NCBI GenBank assembly: GCA_932521025.1
Contig: OW051469.1
Span: 6,522,398-6,586,397 of the forward strand
Source of the DNA: Oscheius onirici
Taxonomy: Eukaryota; Nematoda; Chromadorea; Rhabditida; Rhabditidae
DNA length: 64,000 nucleotides
Direction of reading: 5' to 3'
In this document: in pieces, positions 47,270-61,229 of the stretch
How positions within the stretch are numbered: the first letter of the stretch is position 1
How the letters are laid out: each line of letters begins with the position of its first letter
The notes under the pieces: generated by a model
Told to the model about the DNA's origin: nothing
The model's database searches: none
The model's input: only the letters and a program-made list of their open reading frames with translations
Position numbers and translations under genes: made by a program

Positions 47270-48340
47270 ACTGGAGCTGTGTGACTGGAGCAGAGTGACA
47301 AGGGAAGAGTGAAAGAGGGTACTTCTATGATACACAGACACAATTCCCAAAGTATCCATAATTGAAATAAAGTGCTATAATTAGGCAAACTATTACATAT
47401 AAAATTTAGATACAGTTTTTCAAACAATTAAAATCTGCTAGCTATCTCGCAGTAACTAACCATCTTATCAGCACTGTATGTAAAACAACCATGCCACTAC
47501 CGTTCTGAACCTTTTTCGTTGAGGCCGTGATACCATTATTGAGTTCAGTTCAAAAAATTGAGTTGGTGAGTTCAAAAAATTCCTTACTTTTAGAACGTAT
47601 TCAGAAGCCACAAGTGAGAATTTTCATAGAAAAAGCTCGCGATGTGTCTGAACTCTGGAACTCTGTGGAACAGATAGATTACATCTCGTGTGATGATCTT
47701 GCCGAAGTCGTTCAAGTACGTTTAATTGTTTTGAATGAGTTCTATTCTTACTTTTAGAGCTGGCGGGCTGGCACCTGGACATGCAAAGCTACCCAATTCT
47801 ATGGCCATCATTACCCATATGCAGATATGTCTTCAGTATTAGCAGGCTTTTTTTATTTCAATGTCAACGACACTCAAATTGTTTTTGTGCCCAATCATGA
47901 AAACATTCCTGGTAGTGCGCATATGCTCATCCACATGCAGCCCGCCAAACATACACTTTGCCGTTTGTTTGGGAATACAAACCTTGTCTGATCTGATTCC
48001 CTTCCAAAACAGATATTTACCTCATATCCCTTTTGACTACTCCTCGTACCCAGCCGATTTAGATCTTCCCCTCATCCCCTTTTGTTAACTTCTTTCCTCT
48101 TATCCTACGAGGGGACCTGGTTACCCCTACCCGTCTTGTTGATTTCTTCAGAGACTCAGGAACAACCATTCTGTCCACTCTCAGTCCTTTACATACAAAC
48201 TGTTTTTCCTCTTTCTATCTACCGACATTCACGTTTTACTGTTGATCCGTATTCAGTTCTTTTAAGAATAAATATACTTTTTCTGAAATTTTTTTTTATC
48301 TTTATCTAAATCCTTACTCAGAAAACATATTCTGTAGGGA
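47270..48340. other. Unassigned stretch, partly CT-rich
   Basis: A 76-codon plus frame at 47527-47757 (ending SVEQIDYISCDDLAEVV at a GT donor) and a following open segment to about 47990 could be remnants of a gene. No domain is visible. From about 48000 to 48290 the sequence is pyrimidine-rich. Confidence 0.35.
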
Positions 48341-49070
48341 AGAGCTTTTCTATCTTCGAAAATTTCTCCATCTGTGTGGCGGTCGTCCAGCTCCTCTTGC
48401 CCGATTCGGTGACCATTCTTCTACGATTTTCGTCCAGCTATCTCCGTCTTCATTCGACACTTTCCAAGCCCAATCAAACAGTCTTCTCTTGTATTCTGCT
48501 ACGACATCTTTCAGCTTTGTCCTATTGCGGATTTCTTCATTTGAAATATGATCCAGAAGTGAGATTCCATGAACCTTCCGTTGCGCCACAGCTAAAGCAT
48601 TCTCCTCTGTCTTCTCTAAGCCGGCTGTTTCCAATCCATATAGCATCGTGGGCAGGACCTTCATTTTAAACAGCTTCTTCTTCATATTCAAAGGAGTCAT
48701 CCGTGAATAGTACACTTCTTTGTCGTTGTAGAAAGAGGCCCATCCAAGTTTCACACGTCTGCTTATCTCCTTCGTAAGTTCACCATCGGCTGACAGGATC
48801 GACCCAAGATATACAAAATTACCAACTCTTTCCAGTTGTGTTCCGTTAATACTGATCGTGTGGTGTACTGTCGTAAATGTTGTCATCCATTTCGTTTTTC
48901 TCCGATTGACTTTCAGTCCGACTTTTTAACCCTCTTCTTCTAGACTATTCAGCATCTGTTCGACATCTTTTGCTGTCTTTCCCAATAGAATTAAATCATC
49001 GGCATAGTATAGATGTGTCAGACGTTTTCCATGTACCAATAATCCGAAAAATTGCATACCAGAAAATATT
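48340..49070 (-). mobile_element. Non-LTR retrotransposon reverse-transcriptase fragment
   Basis: On the minus strand, RT motif C is readable as LTHLYYADDLILLGKTAKDV, followed by GLKVNRRKTKWM. Then come the thumb and C-terminal region (FVYLGSILSADGELTKEISR, KMKVLPTMLYGLETAGL) and the typical RARGAGRPPHRWRN end. A TAA interrupts the frame shortly after the YADD block (near 48927). The 5' half (endonuclease and RT fingers) is absent: the frame is lost near 49070. It is a dead 3' fragment of an RTE/CR1-like LINE; the clade is tentative. Confidence 0.88.
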
Positions 49071-49620
49071 TGAAACACTTTCCACACGCTTTACAAATTC
49101 TACCCGTCGGATCCAACAGAGTATACGGAACATGTCCCTGTGCCTATGAAGACAAAGATGAAATGCTCTTCTTTGCAGATGAAGACATGAAAAGGAAACT
49201 GGAACCGAGGGTCCGTGAAAGAAGTGATAGGAGAAGACAAGGAATGTTTAGCTCTGAAATGGCGGAGCCATCCTTGTTCTACATTAAAGCTTTGCCAGAA
49301 CTCCTTAGCTTGTTTTAGTATACATTTCGGTCATCCAGAACCTGGGAAGAAAGATCATTCTCGTCTTCTTCAAAATGTAATATTTTTTACTAGAAACGTG
49401 TAATATTTGCTTCCAATTAAAATCAAAAACAATTTCGTCTTCGCTTGTGGTATGTTGTTATCGATTTCTTCTCGTCTCCCACAAAGTCATTCTTTGCACT
49501 CTTGTTTCGACTGCCACTCAAAAAGCATCTTGGTCTGTCTATCACACCGCCCATGTGACGGCAACTTACGTAAATACGCGTTCAGTGTTCTTTTCGTGAC
49601 GACAATGGGTCTTTTTTCTT
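49070..49620. other. Unassigned stretch upstream of thiolase 1
   Basis: An 88-codon plus frame (49052-49318) runs antisense-adjacent to the LINE remnant. No motif or splice signals. It includes the presumed promoter of the thiolase gene. Confidence 0.35.
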
Positions 49621-49675
49621 TTTGAAGACTCGTTTCTCTTTTTTCTCACAAAAAATTCTGTCAATTTCAGACAAA

Positions 49676-51692
<2,017 letters not shown>

Positions 51693-51898
51693 ATATCCCT
51701 TCTGTTTTGAACAATCATCAGATAATACATACGCATCATTTCCAGCCGGTCACTTTCTCTTGTATCTATTTAGACTTTCTGGTTCAGATTTGCCATATAA
51801 AATTTTATGAAATCTTTGCTTCCTTCTCTTCTTTCTCTGGATTTTCCAATGCTTCTTCCTCTATAAATCCTCTTTTCTATTTCTCATTACTTGTTTAG

Positions 51899-54800
51899 AT
51901 GTCCGACGATTCCAAGAGAGTGATTATTCTTTCGGGAATCCGCACTCCGATCGCTTCCTTCAAAGGTTCCTTCTCTTCGGTCTCCACGGCAGAACTTGGA
52001 AGTATTGCTGCTCGCGAGGCTGTCAGACGTTCTGGTGAGAGAACTGACAAACACTTTAAATATAGTTTCAAAGGTCTGCCCGCCGAGGCCATCGAAGAGT
52101 CTTTTGTCGGCTCAGTACTCACAGCAAACTGTGGCCAGAACGTAGCCCGTCAGGTGGCAATCGGAGCGGGTTTGTTGTTGTTTGGAGGCGAGGCAGAGAG
52201 TATTGTCTTTCAGGCATTCCCAAGACTTCCCAGGCCGTGACTATCAACAAGGTATGCTCCTCTTCTATGAAAGCTCTAGCTTTGGCCTCCTTGTCCATCA
52301 AAGCCGGATACAGACAGATTACACTGGTCGGAGGAGTCGAGAACATGAGTCAGGTGAGTCCAAACTCAAAAGGTACAATAAAACTATTGTCTGTATAAAC
52401 TCCGAAAACTTTTTCCCGTCCCACAATTTTTCGCTCAACTGACCGAAAAGTGTAGTTGAAGCTGATGTCCTATCAATTCTTCTAATCCGACAGCTGATAG
52501 GAAGCGAAAAGAACCGTTGGACTTTAGTAGTTGAAAACCCACATAAAACACATTTTAGGTTCCATTCTACCAGCCTCGCACAGAGCCCACTTACGGCGGA
52601 TTCCAAGTCGTTGACGGCATTGTACGTGATGGTCTCCAGGACGCCATGTTGAACCAGGCTATGGGAAATTGTGCTGAGAAGTCTGTTCGCGACTACAAGA
52701 TCTCTCGCGAAGCCCAGGACGCATTTGCCATCGGAAGCTACAAGAAGGCTGCTGCGGCCTGGAAGGTTTGTGTTTGTTTTGAATTTGGTCACGTTGCTCC
52801 TGCGATTCGTGTAAACTTTGCCTTATAAGAGAGTGTTTGCAAAAGTGCTCAGTGTGTGTTATCTGGTGGCAACAGAGGTGTACAATTCAGTCTCTCTTTT
52901 CACCCACCCCTCCCCAAAACCGCGTGGTCTTTTTAATTCGATCAAAGTGCTGACCTCATGCTACGAACTGCCTGCAAAGTATTAAACAGTAAAGCGTTCT
53001 TCAATGCTCTGGCACAGGTAAACTATCATTCATGTGTAGAGACAGAGATGTTGCAGCAAAAATGATTTCGTTACAGGAAGGGAAGTTTGCCGAAGAGGTC
53101 ATGCCGGTCACTATCAAGCCAAAACGTGGACCGGAGCTCATAGTGACCGAAGATGAGGAATACAAGAAACTCATCGAGTCCAAGGTAAACACAACTCTTA
53201 ACTATTTGCGCAAACCATAGGTTCCTTCACTCTCGCCAGTCTTCATCCGTGATGGAACAGGAACAATCACAGCTGCTAATGCTTCTTCTCTCAACGGTAT
53301 TCTTAAGTTTTTATCGCTGTTTGATATGAATTTTAGACGGAGCAGTAGCTGCTGTGGTCACTTCGGCTGCTGCCATTCCGGCAGGTATGTTTCTGGTTCT
53401 TTGAAGAACACAGGTTCACACAAGGTCAATCAACCGGGTTGTTGCGTTCTGAACAGCGAGTCTTTTCTAAAGTCATGTTACAGGAGCCCAGCCCCTTGCC
53501 GAGATCCTTCATTTCACCGAGTCTGGAGGCGAACCTATCGACTTCACAGTCGCTCCAGTCTGGGCAGCTAAACAGGTAGCTTAACTAAATGATTCAAGTA
53601 CTTTACCGCGTTTCAGCTGCTTCAACAGGCCGGACTCAATGCTGCCGATGTTGCTCTTTGGGAGGTCAACGAAGCCTTCGCTGTGACTGTTTTGGCTTTT
53701 ATTCAAGAACTTGGCCTGGATGCCTCTAAAGTCAACATCAAGGGAGGAGCAGTAGCTCTGGGACATCCTCTCGGGTGAGTTCAAAAGTTTTCTTTGGCGC
53801 CTATCGCCTTTCAGAAAAATCTGTAAATATTTATTTTAACACATTTGAATCTCAATAGATAGAGAAAAGCCTCACGGGTTAGTATAAGGCAAGGACAACT
53901 CTCCAGAAGGAACCTGGATTAAGGGGCGTGTACAAGCAAATCCTCGTTGGTTGTCGCCATGACTGTTGGGATAGGTCAGCTCTCCACAGTTTGGGCACGG
54001 AGTCAGTCCCATGACTCCTTCCTGGTACAGATATGCAAGCTATTGGTCCGGATCGCGAAGAGGGTACTGGTGTGCAACGGGGGGAAGAGGAGGAGGTAGT
54101 GGCATGATTAGTTCAGGATAGGGATGGTTATTCAAGAGTAATTCGAACTGTGGAATGTAATCCCTCACGTTTCTCATAGTATATCGCAACGAATGACAAC
54201 CACGTCTGGGCGGACTGGCTTCGGAATCCGACGAATCCGGACTACCAACTCTGACCGGCGATTGAGGCTCGTCATCGTAGAAACGCGGCCTAAAAATTTC
54301 TTTTAGGAAAGGAATATATGTATCTCTGTTTTAAGTGAAAACAAAGAAAAACCTCTGACTGGTCAGCAGCTGCTCCGCGGGAGAACAGGGTCGGTCAGAT
54401 TTGTTCAAACAATCGACGGCTTCCGTCTTCTCGGTCTCTTCACCGGGAACACAATCGGAATCAACAGTGGTCTTTTGTTCGTAGCCCTCAGAAGAATCAC
54501 CCGTGGTAATACTGAAAAACAGTGTTCGAAATGTTGCCAATTGAGAAAACGGAGACGCGCATGCGAGAGAGCCGCTGGGGGCTGGGTTTGGCAAGAAGAT
54601 AATCAATAGCATCTGATCCGTCGGTGAGGGGCTAGCGAAACAGTTTATGCTAACCGGTCGTAAACAGAGAGCAGCCGACAGGCAGAGGTCTAGAATATTC
54701 TAATGGATGGAACAGTCATTTCGAAGGTAGCATTGTCTAGACAGAAACTCAGTTGGCTATAGGTCAAAGACAGGCTGTGAAAATGGTACAGAGCATCCGC

Positions 54801-55342
54801 CAGTATAAATTTCTGTGTTTGGGAAGAATTGTGGGCAGAAGAAATGAAAGAGTGAGTCAGTGAGGGGAGAAGTTTATCGTTTTATATTGTTGTCAAATGC
54901 ACCGGAAAGGCGGGAGCAATTAACAATTCAAATGGGTTATTTCTACATATATCTCTTTGTCTGTAGGAGAAGTGATTCTTACCATAATCCTTTCTGGAAA
55001 GACCATGAGAAAGAACTCACGTGTCTACCTCTTGTAAGATTACTAAAACCTGAGTGTCCTTTCTGCTTACGAACACCACTGAACTTGTTTCCATGTACTT
55101 GCAAAGAATCCATCGCGTTTGTGTGTTTGTTTACGCGATCTTCCCATCTCTTCCTCTCTCAAACGAAAACATATTTTTCAGAATGTCGGGCCTTCGCATC
55201 GTTTTGTCGCTTGCCCACTCCCTCTCAACCGGCCAGTTGGGAGTTGCTGCCATTTGGTATTTGCTTTTTTCACTAAAATAATCTTTTTTTTTCAAGTAAC
55301 GGAGGAGGCGAGGCGATGAGTATCCTGATCCGCAAACTTTGA
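51899..55342 (+). CDS. Acetyl-CoA acetyltransferase, cytosolic type (thiolase 2)
   Basis: Tandem paralog of thiolase 1, about 400 residues over about ten exons. It lacks a presequence: [20 protein letters not shown] begins directly at the fold, which suggests the cytosol. The nucleophile motif is [16 protein letters not shown], then [20 protein letters not shown] and [10 protein letters not shown]. The base motif [16 protein letters not shown] is split by an intron, and the last motif is CNGGGEAMS. All catalytic Cys and His residues are present, so it should be active, for example in the first step of the mevalonate pathway. The last large intron (about 53777-55193) encloses an opposite-strand gene. 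The ATG directly follows a TTGTTTAG acceptor. Confidence 0.93.
53872..54612 (-). CDS. Unknown gene nested in a thiolase intron, with internal TAG
   Basis: Minus-strand exons lie entirely within the plus-strand thiolase intron. The first open stretch starts [20 protein letters not shown] and continues past an internal acceptor into [20 protein letters not shown] gttttt...tttttag intron then joins in phase (QR|PRFYDDE) to an exon reading [20 protein letters not shown] and [15 protein letters not shown]. That frame meets TAG at 54040-54042. The same frame continues for 55 more codons with [16 protein letters not shown] and RGFAC, a possible zinc-ribbon fragment, ending at TGA 53872. Low-complexity, Ser/Pro/acidic-rich. 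Function unknown. Confidence 0.45.
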
Positions 55343-55557
55343 CTACACCAGCCTTCCAAACTGTAATTTATCTTGTCATAACAGGTCAAAGGTTGTGGGA
55401 CTTGCCAAGCTATTCATAATTTTTCGAAGTAAAGATCTTTGTCTTATTCGCTTTCCTTCGCTATTCAAAAAACGCCTTAGCGTTCATTGTATCTTAGCTC
55501 TCTTCCAGGCTTGTTCCTTCCCTTCTTTATCGTAAACAATTGTTTGTTCAGTTCAAA

Positions 55558-56268
55558 ATGGCAGGTTTCGTTTACGCTGGACTCGCTGCTTTCGGAGGAG
55601 CTGCCATCTACGCCAATCTCCCAACTCGTCTGACCATCGGAGCCATCGCCCCTACTGCCGACTATCTCTCCAAGGCGCTGCTTGTTCGCGTGAAAGATGA
55701 GAACAACCTGAAGAAGGAGGACGGAATTGAGGTTTTTGAATTGGATAAGAGACAAACTAATTTATCCATTACAGGCCGCAAAGATCTTCTCGGAGGGACC
55801 GACTCTCGTGATGGCTGTCCGTCGTCCTGGATGTCCTCTTTGTCGTCGCGAGGCTGCTGAGCTCTCCACGCTCAAGCCAGAACTCGACTCTGCTGGGATC
55901 AAGTTCATGGCTGTGGTCCACGAGTCGAAAGGAGTCAACGAGTTCCAGCCCTTCTTCAAAGGTGACGTCTACTTCGACGAGGAGAAGCGCTTCTACGGTC
56001 CCAATCAGAGATGGCTGCCAATTTGGATGGGCTTTTTGAGAGGTAACCTACTTTTTGTACAGAATTACGAAAAAGTTTAGTCGACACCTACCTCAACGCT
56101 CAGAAGGCAAAAAAGGCCGGAGTCGAGGGCAACATGAAGGGTGAGGGACGTCTTCTCGGAGGAGTCTACCTTATTTCCAACGGAGAGCTCGTCTGGGCAC
56201 ATCTGGAGAAGAGTTGGGGAGATGCCGCTGACATCAATGAGGTCCGTGACGCTATCAAGAAGCTCTAG
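55558..56268 (+). CDS. PRXL2A: Peroxiredoxin-like 2A (PAMM/FAM213A)
   Basis: Three exons, about 205 residues. A hydrophobic N-terminus (MAGFVYAGLAAFGGAAIYAN) may be a membrane anchor or signal. The thioredoxin-like domain has the family's redox motif VMAVRRPGCPLCRREAAEL, a CxxC pair at the position seen in human PRXL2A (recalled). It continues MAVVHESKGVNEFQPFFKGD, FYGPNQRW, GNMKGEGRLLGGVYLI and ends EVRDAIKKL. The protein is an antioxidant, using its cysteines to reduce partners. It is convergent with the hnRNP gene (stops about 170 bp apart) and co-directional with the thiolases. Confidence 0.9.
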
Positions 56269-56440
56269 TAATAATTCTTTTACACACTGTACAGTCCTTT
56301 TGTAAATAGCCACTTTAGACGGGATAAAGACGTTGTCTAGAAGTTGTTACACATAGATAGAACTGACAAGATTTATTACAACACAGATTGCAAGATCAAG
56401 GGGATATTGTTTTGGTTCAATCAGGTACATGAGGATCTGT

Positions 56441-57756
<1,316 letters not shown>

Positions 57757-57769
57757 GGCTTCTTAGTAC

Positions 57770-59240
57770 TTCTGATGTGTCTCTAGACTAGCTTACTTCC
57801 CAGACAAGAGTTAGCTCACTAGCTTTTCGTAATTACAGAGTGAAAATTACCCTTCGAGTGTAACCTAAAGCCTTCGAATTAAATGAAAGTCTAGATGGCG
57901 ATGAAAAGGAAAAGAGCTCAGACTATTGTCCTCTGTAGAACCTGAATATGAGCGATAAGGCTATGTCTGACTTGTCTAAAGCCTCTAAACGGTGGAAAGT
58001 AGGTCAAAATACTAACGGATGAGAGAAAAATAGGGAGCACGCTAATGAATTGACCACGAACGTTGTTGCCAGTTGGTCGCGTCGCGGTTTTCGCGTTAGG
58101 ACCAAGAGCCAAAGCGATGCTGTTAAGTGCAAATAAGCAAATTGAAAATTGCTTTTATTGCTACAGTTGAAATTGCAATTTTCGATAAAAATCGATAATT
58201 GTAAAAAAGGATGCAATAAATTTTCAGAAACTTCGGAAAATTGAACAATTGAAGTGTTCTGCTTCTGAAATAATAGTCAAACAGTGTGTCAAACATAGAA
58301 CCTGGGAAATAGTTACTGCTTAGAAACATCACTGTTTAAGTCCAATAGAATCTCTATGTGTATGGTCAATCACCGGATACATTGGATTGCTAAAGATACA
58401 AGGCTTGGTAGTGTGGCTACAGTTGTAACACCTCAGTGAAAGCCAGTTCAATGTGGTTGCAAATTGCTAGCAGAACTACCAAAACTTGTCTTGAGTCTTG
58501 AAGAGCTTTCATTTCAGCGAAGACACGCTTACACCTCTTGCAATTCAAAAAGTTTGTGAGGAAACCCCTTTCAGGATCCGCCTTCTGACGAGATCTCGGT
58601 GTAACCCCAGAATCATGATGCCTTCTTTTTCAGATTATAAGCAATGTACAGGCTGATGATTTCCTGAGCTTAGCAGGTCACTGGTGTTGTGTGACCACAT
58701 CTGAGAAAAATACAGTCTATCTTATCAACACTTCTTCCCCTCTCCTCACTAACTCGATCTTTATCGAATTAGTGACCCAAGGTTTTTGTTCCCGCCCGTG
58801 TCAAAAAGTTGTCGGGCACTGTTTGTTATGCGACTTCCTGCTATAATCCTCTCAGTTTCTAGCCTCTACCAACCCTTCTTTCTCTACAGATGTTCCTTTT
58901 GTGTTTGTTTCAAATAGATGGCGAATGGCGGGTTTCGTTCGTTCCGAGACAGTGAAACAAACTTCTTGGCTCCATGATACGACCGACCGCTATTCGATGT
59001 TTAAGATTCAAATTATACAGGAATGTTACTTTTCAGGTTTCCAGTAGTCAAAACTATTCAAAGCAGGAAAACATGATCCATCGAAAAGTCGACTCAAAAC
59101 ACAAAAATCCGTCCTTCCTTTATGAGACTTTCTGATAAATGGCTGTGTTCCAAACTTCCCTATTTTGTTATGTAGTTTAATTTGACTACATAATTAGCCA
59201 ATTTCTCCTCATAGTTCCCAAATAAACAAGTACGAAAACT
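57770..59240. other. Intergenic, no gene recognised
   Basis: Lies between the divergent hnRNP and HDAC genes. Frames below 70 codons only; 57918-58332 on the minus strand has three overlapping ones without domains. It presumably includes both promoters. Confidence 0.5.
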
Positions 59241-59243
59241 CGA

Positions 59244-59251
59244 TATAAAAG
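59244..59251 (+). promoter_or_regulatory. TATA-like box of the HDAC gene
   Basis: TATAAAAG 85 bp upstream of the start codon. A 12-codon upstream reading frame (59285-59320, MLGSIYAPRDV) lies between it and a TTTCAG acceptor at 59322-59327, just 1 nt before the ATG, so trans-splicing would remove it. Confidence 0.45.
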
Positions 59252-59328
59252 AGAGTCCATCAGTGAAGTAGAATACCTGGCCCAATGTTGGGATCAATCT
59301 ACGCCCCTCGCGATGTCTAAGTTTCAGA

Positions 59329-61222
59329 ATGTCCTCTACGCTTCCGTTCGGCTACGTTTATGACGAGCGAATGCTCCAGCATGATTGTCCCTACGACAAC
59401 ACGATGGCTGAGAATCCTCAAAGAATGAAACTGATCCATGAGAGACTTAAGAAGGACGGCCTACTTGACAAGGCTGTGAAGGTTGGTCATACTCTTTCTT
59501 TTTTTTCCTGGATAAAATTTAAAATATTTCAGATTCCTGCCCGCCCAGCAACCGATGACGAACTTCTTCTCAATCATCCGGATGAATTGCTCAGGGAACT
59601 GGAAAAGTTGAAAACGGACGAGGAGTGTGAACAGTATTGCAAGTGAGTTCAACACTTTGCTATCTTTAGGTATTAAATGTACCATTTTCTCTTTAACTGA
59701 TCCGAATAGAATTTTTTGAGCTTTGTCAAGGAAGAAATTAATGTGCGTAGTGCGTTCAACAAGTGTAGGTAAACACAGAGCACAAAGGGGGCAAAGACCA
59801 GAATGTCGATCAGACGAAAAGATAACCAGGCTTGACAGTGGCTTGCTGTTTGAGACCTTCAGTAGAAAGCAATTTCAGAGACAAGGAGATCCTCTGGCTC
59901 GGACCTCAGTCCGAGATGGCTGCTCGGCTAGCTGCTGGCTCCGCGATCGACATGGTCAAGGCAAATCTGGAGAAACAAATAGGTAATGGCTTTGCCATCA
60001 TCCGACCTCCTGGTCACCACGCTCATGGAAAACTTCCTCAAGGATATTGTATCTTCAACAATGTGGCAGTTGCTGCAAAAGTTGCAGTGGAGAAGTTTGG
60101 GGTCAAGAAAGTAGCCATCATCGACCACGACTACCATCCAGCCAACGGAACCTATGAATCTCTGAAAAACGACGATAGATTCCTACTGGTTTCCCTTCAC
60201 GGGTATCATCACGCTGCTTTTTGGCCCTATACTCAGGACATGGACTACGATACCCCTGGAAAACAGATCTTTTTCCCTCTGAATCAGACAATGAACACCG
60301 AAGGCGACTACCTGGCTGCCTTCCGACACGTAATTATGCCGGTGCTCAAGGAGTATGAACCAGAGGTAGGTATATAGTCAAGATGAGATCAAAGCGCACT
60401 TCAGCTAATCTTCGTCTCGGCCGGTTTCGACTCTGGCTACTACGACATCATGTTGACAGCTGGTCAAGCTGTCAAAGCTCATGGGTTTGGTCATATGGTC
60501 CGGGAACTGAACGCCTTCATGCCTAACAAGGTTCTATCTTTCCTGGAAGGAGGATATTTCCCAACAAACTACACTGAGTCGGCAGCAATGGAAGTGAGAG
60601 GACTTCGAGGAATGAGTCTTCCGAATGTCGAACATCCGAAGAGAGTCAGTGCCGGTCTAGTGGAGACCATTTGGAATAACGTGATTCATCACAGTCGGCA
60701 ATTCAAGTGTATGGAAGAGAAGTTGACCGAGTTACAGAAACAGCAAGAAGCCAATGGTTTTCCTCATTATACTCTTCCTCCCAAGTTGCATCTGGGACTA
60801 GGTTAGTGGTGTTCCTAAGGAAACTAATAAATTCTTAGGTGTGCGAGAACTGTGGGACAAGGTGAAGCAGATGAAGGCTGTGAGGACGAGAGAATGGTTC
60901 CCAGAGTTGGATCCGAAACTGACTGATGTATGTAACGATAACATTGCCGAGTACGTCAAGAACTACGACTGGTCAGAACCGAAGAAACCAATGTCGAACA
61001 AGGAGGCGCTGTACCAGTTGATCTGGGACGAAAGAACCAAAGCAGAATGTTTCCTCAGAGTTGGAAAGTCCTGCTACGAATTTGCTCAAGTTAATCAAGA
61101 CTTCCTTGATGGTAAGATCTCTTTTGATTTGTGTACAACATCAAATTTCAGGTAAGGTGGACCATCTGATGATTTGCGACACGATTCTAATGAGAGAGGC
61201 TGAAGAAAAGCTCAAGAAGTAG
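59329..61222 (+). CDS. Class IIb (HDAC6-type) histone deacetylase, single domain
   Basis: About seven exons, some 560 residues, one deacetylase domain. It starts MSSTLPFGYVYDERMLQHDC and has the HDAC6-like IPARPATDDELLLNH. The active site has RPPGHHA, the zinc-binding IIDHDYHPANGT, FVSAGFDSG and FLEGGYF. The zinc ligands (Asp and His of DYH, Asp of GFD) are kept. But the usual HHGNGTQ block reads HPANGTY, and the loop reads HGYHHAAFWPY. The C-terminus (from 60841) is helical and charged, ending EEKLKK; there is no second catalytic domain or ubiquitin-binding zinc finger as in human HDAC6. It would deacetylate lysines in tubulin or other cytoplasmic targets, if active. The start uses the ATG 1 nt after a TTTCAG acceptor. 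Confidence 0.88.
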
Positions 61223-61229
61223 ACTGCAG

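Noticed and set aside
46876..47427. 183-codon minus frame after the BAR gene
   Set aside because: Overlaps the last BAR exon and the dispersed repeat, with no start context or domain.
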